A program made the translations under genes and the position numbers. This document shows, one piece after another, positions 63,622-64,000 of a DNA stretch of 64,000 nucleotides (position 1 is the first letter of the stretch; the number at the start of each line of letters is the position of its first letter). The notes below the pieces were generated by a model. It did not search any database. It had not been told where the DNA came from and saw nothing but the letters and a program-made list of their open reading frames with translations. Origin of the DNA: Acetobacter oryzifermentans (GTDB taxonomy: Bacteria; Pseudomonadota; Alphaproteobacteria; Acetobacterales; Acetobacteraceae). The stretch lies in assembly GCF_001628715.1 (NCBI RefSeq), contig NZ_CP011120.1, forward strand, positions 1,240,001-1,304,000, read 5' to 3'.

Positions 63622-64000
63622 TCAGATAAAGGTAACAGGGCTATCGGTGTCGGATATGCTCATATCCGCCCGGTTCCACCAACAATTTTCTGGCGGGCGT
63701 GGGGTAGGGATAAACTCCGCCGGATTGCCAGAAAAAGAGACCGTATTTGTGGGTGTTTCCTGAATACTCAGTTCAGAACACCACAAAACGCCGCCTTCTG
63801 CTGCCAGAAAGGCGTTTATCTTGGCCATAAGTAGGCAAACCATTAATTCTGTGGTGGGGTCTCCCGGTGTCATGACAATGCGGGCCGCACGGGCGGGCTC
63901 GTTGGTTTGAAACCACGCCAGCAGTGGATCATCTTCTGCAAGCTGCAAGGCATGATCCAGCTTTTCATCCACAAAGCGATGCCACGTGCTTTTGGCTTTC
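63622..64000 (-). CDS. 6-carboxytetrahydropterin synthase-like protein (5' end beyond window)
   Basis: C-terminal part (about 126 codons) of a gene that enters from the right edge on the minus strand. The frame is open to base 64000, so the N-terminus is missing. KLDHALQLAEDDPLL, PGDPTTELMVCLLMAKINAFL and LSIQETPTNTVSF match the C-terminal half of the PTPS/QueD fold (a PTxE region and the ETP motif). Relatives make 6-carboxytetrahydropterin for queuosine or related pterins. The zinc-binding histidines lie outside the window. It is convergent with mqo, with a 48-base gap holding the mqo terminator. The assignment is moderate. Confidence 0.6.
   Translation of the reverse strand, partial: KAKSTWHRFVDEKLDHALQLAEDDPLLAWFQTNEPARAARIVMTPGDPTTELMVCLLMAKINAFLAAEGGVLWCSELSIQETPTNTVSFSGNPAEFIPTPRPPENCWWNRADMSISDTDSPVTFI

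Overview
The window looks like chromosomal core sequence from an acetic acid bacterium (Acetobacteraceae, most like Acetobacter). This rests on recognised gene families and gene order, not on a search. The pointers are alphaproteobacterial neighbourhoods (recG-sdhE-mfd, cobT-cobS-J-protein-bolA, prmC-DUF4167, dacC-tmk-holB-metG-tatD-MBL), a LexA operator of the GTTC-N7-GTTC type, a membrane malate:quinone oxidoreductase, and aerobic (CobST) cobalt chelation. Coding density is high, with many ATGA and TAATG overlaps. I see no insertion sequence, prophage, CRISPR array, rRNA or transfer island.

Layout. 1-3303: biotin operon bioF, a BioH-like esterase, and a bioC-bioD gene fusion; bioA and bioB are not in the window, and bases 1-35 are too short to assign. 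3352-7492 (mostly minus strand): lexA with its own SOS box, moeA, rpmG (+), ftsB and eno. 7676-10819: a DUF3429 membrane protein and the thiamine operon thiO-thiS-thiG-thiE. 10831-16932: recG, sdhE, mfd. 16984-20447: a secreted DUF2125-like protein, an SBF-type transporter and a PLP decarboxylase. 20478-25769: cobT, cobS, a J-domain protein, bolA, a LolA-like lipoprotein and lipB, followed by tRNA-Leu(GAG). 26264-28563: galU and a phosphohexomutase, supplying sugar nucleotides for surface polysaccharide. 28701-34997: moaA, an NDUFAF5-like methyltransferase, comF, grxC, DUF1178, DUF2147, a Tat-type lactonase and ubiG.

35170-44560: lysC, a nitronate monooxygenase-like flavoprotein, rodZ-like, ispG, hisS, prfA, a secreted unknown protein, prmC and DUF4167. 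44737-49514: tRNA-Met, an isolated mlaD, uppP, an amino acid permease, then an ATP-grasp plus DedA pair. 49743-57598: a long plus-strand run mltB-rlpA-dacC-tmk-holB-metG-tatD-MBL, joining peptidoglycan remodelling to replication and translation. 57658-64000: a universal stress protein, pdxH, fabI, aroC, an OsmC protein, mqo, and a truncated 6-carboxytetrahydropterin synthase-like gene running off the right end.

Most of the window is ordinary housekeeping. The points most worth a second look are the BioC-BioD fusion, the translationally coupled ATP-grasp/DedA pair, a LolA-fold protein with a lipobox, a transporter/decarboxylase pair of unknown substrate, an isolated MlaD, and several structured intergenic segments (43899-44042, 45422-45451, 49596-49715, 34181-34229). 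Gene starts were adjusted to family N-termini and ribosome binding sites where the longest open frame was clearly too long.
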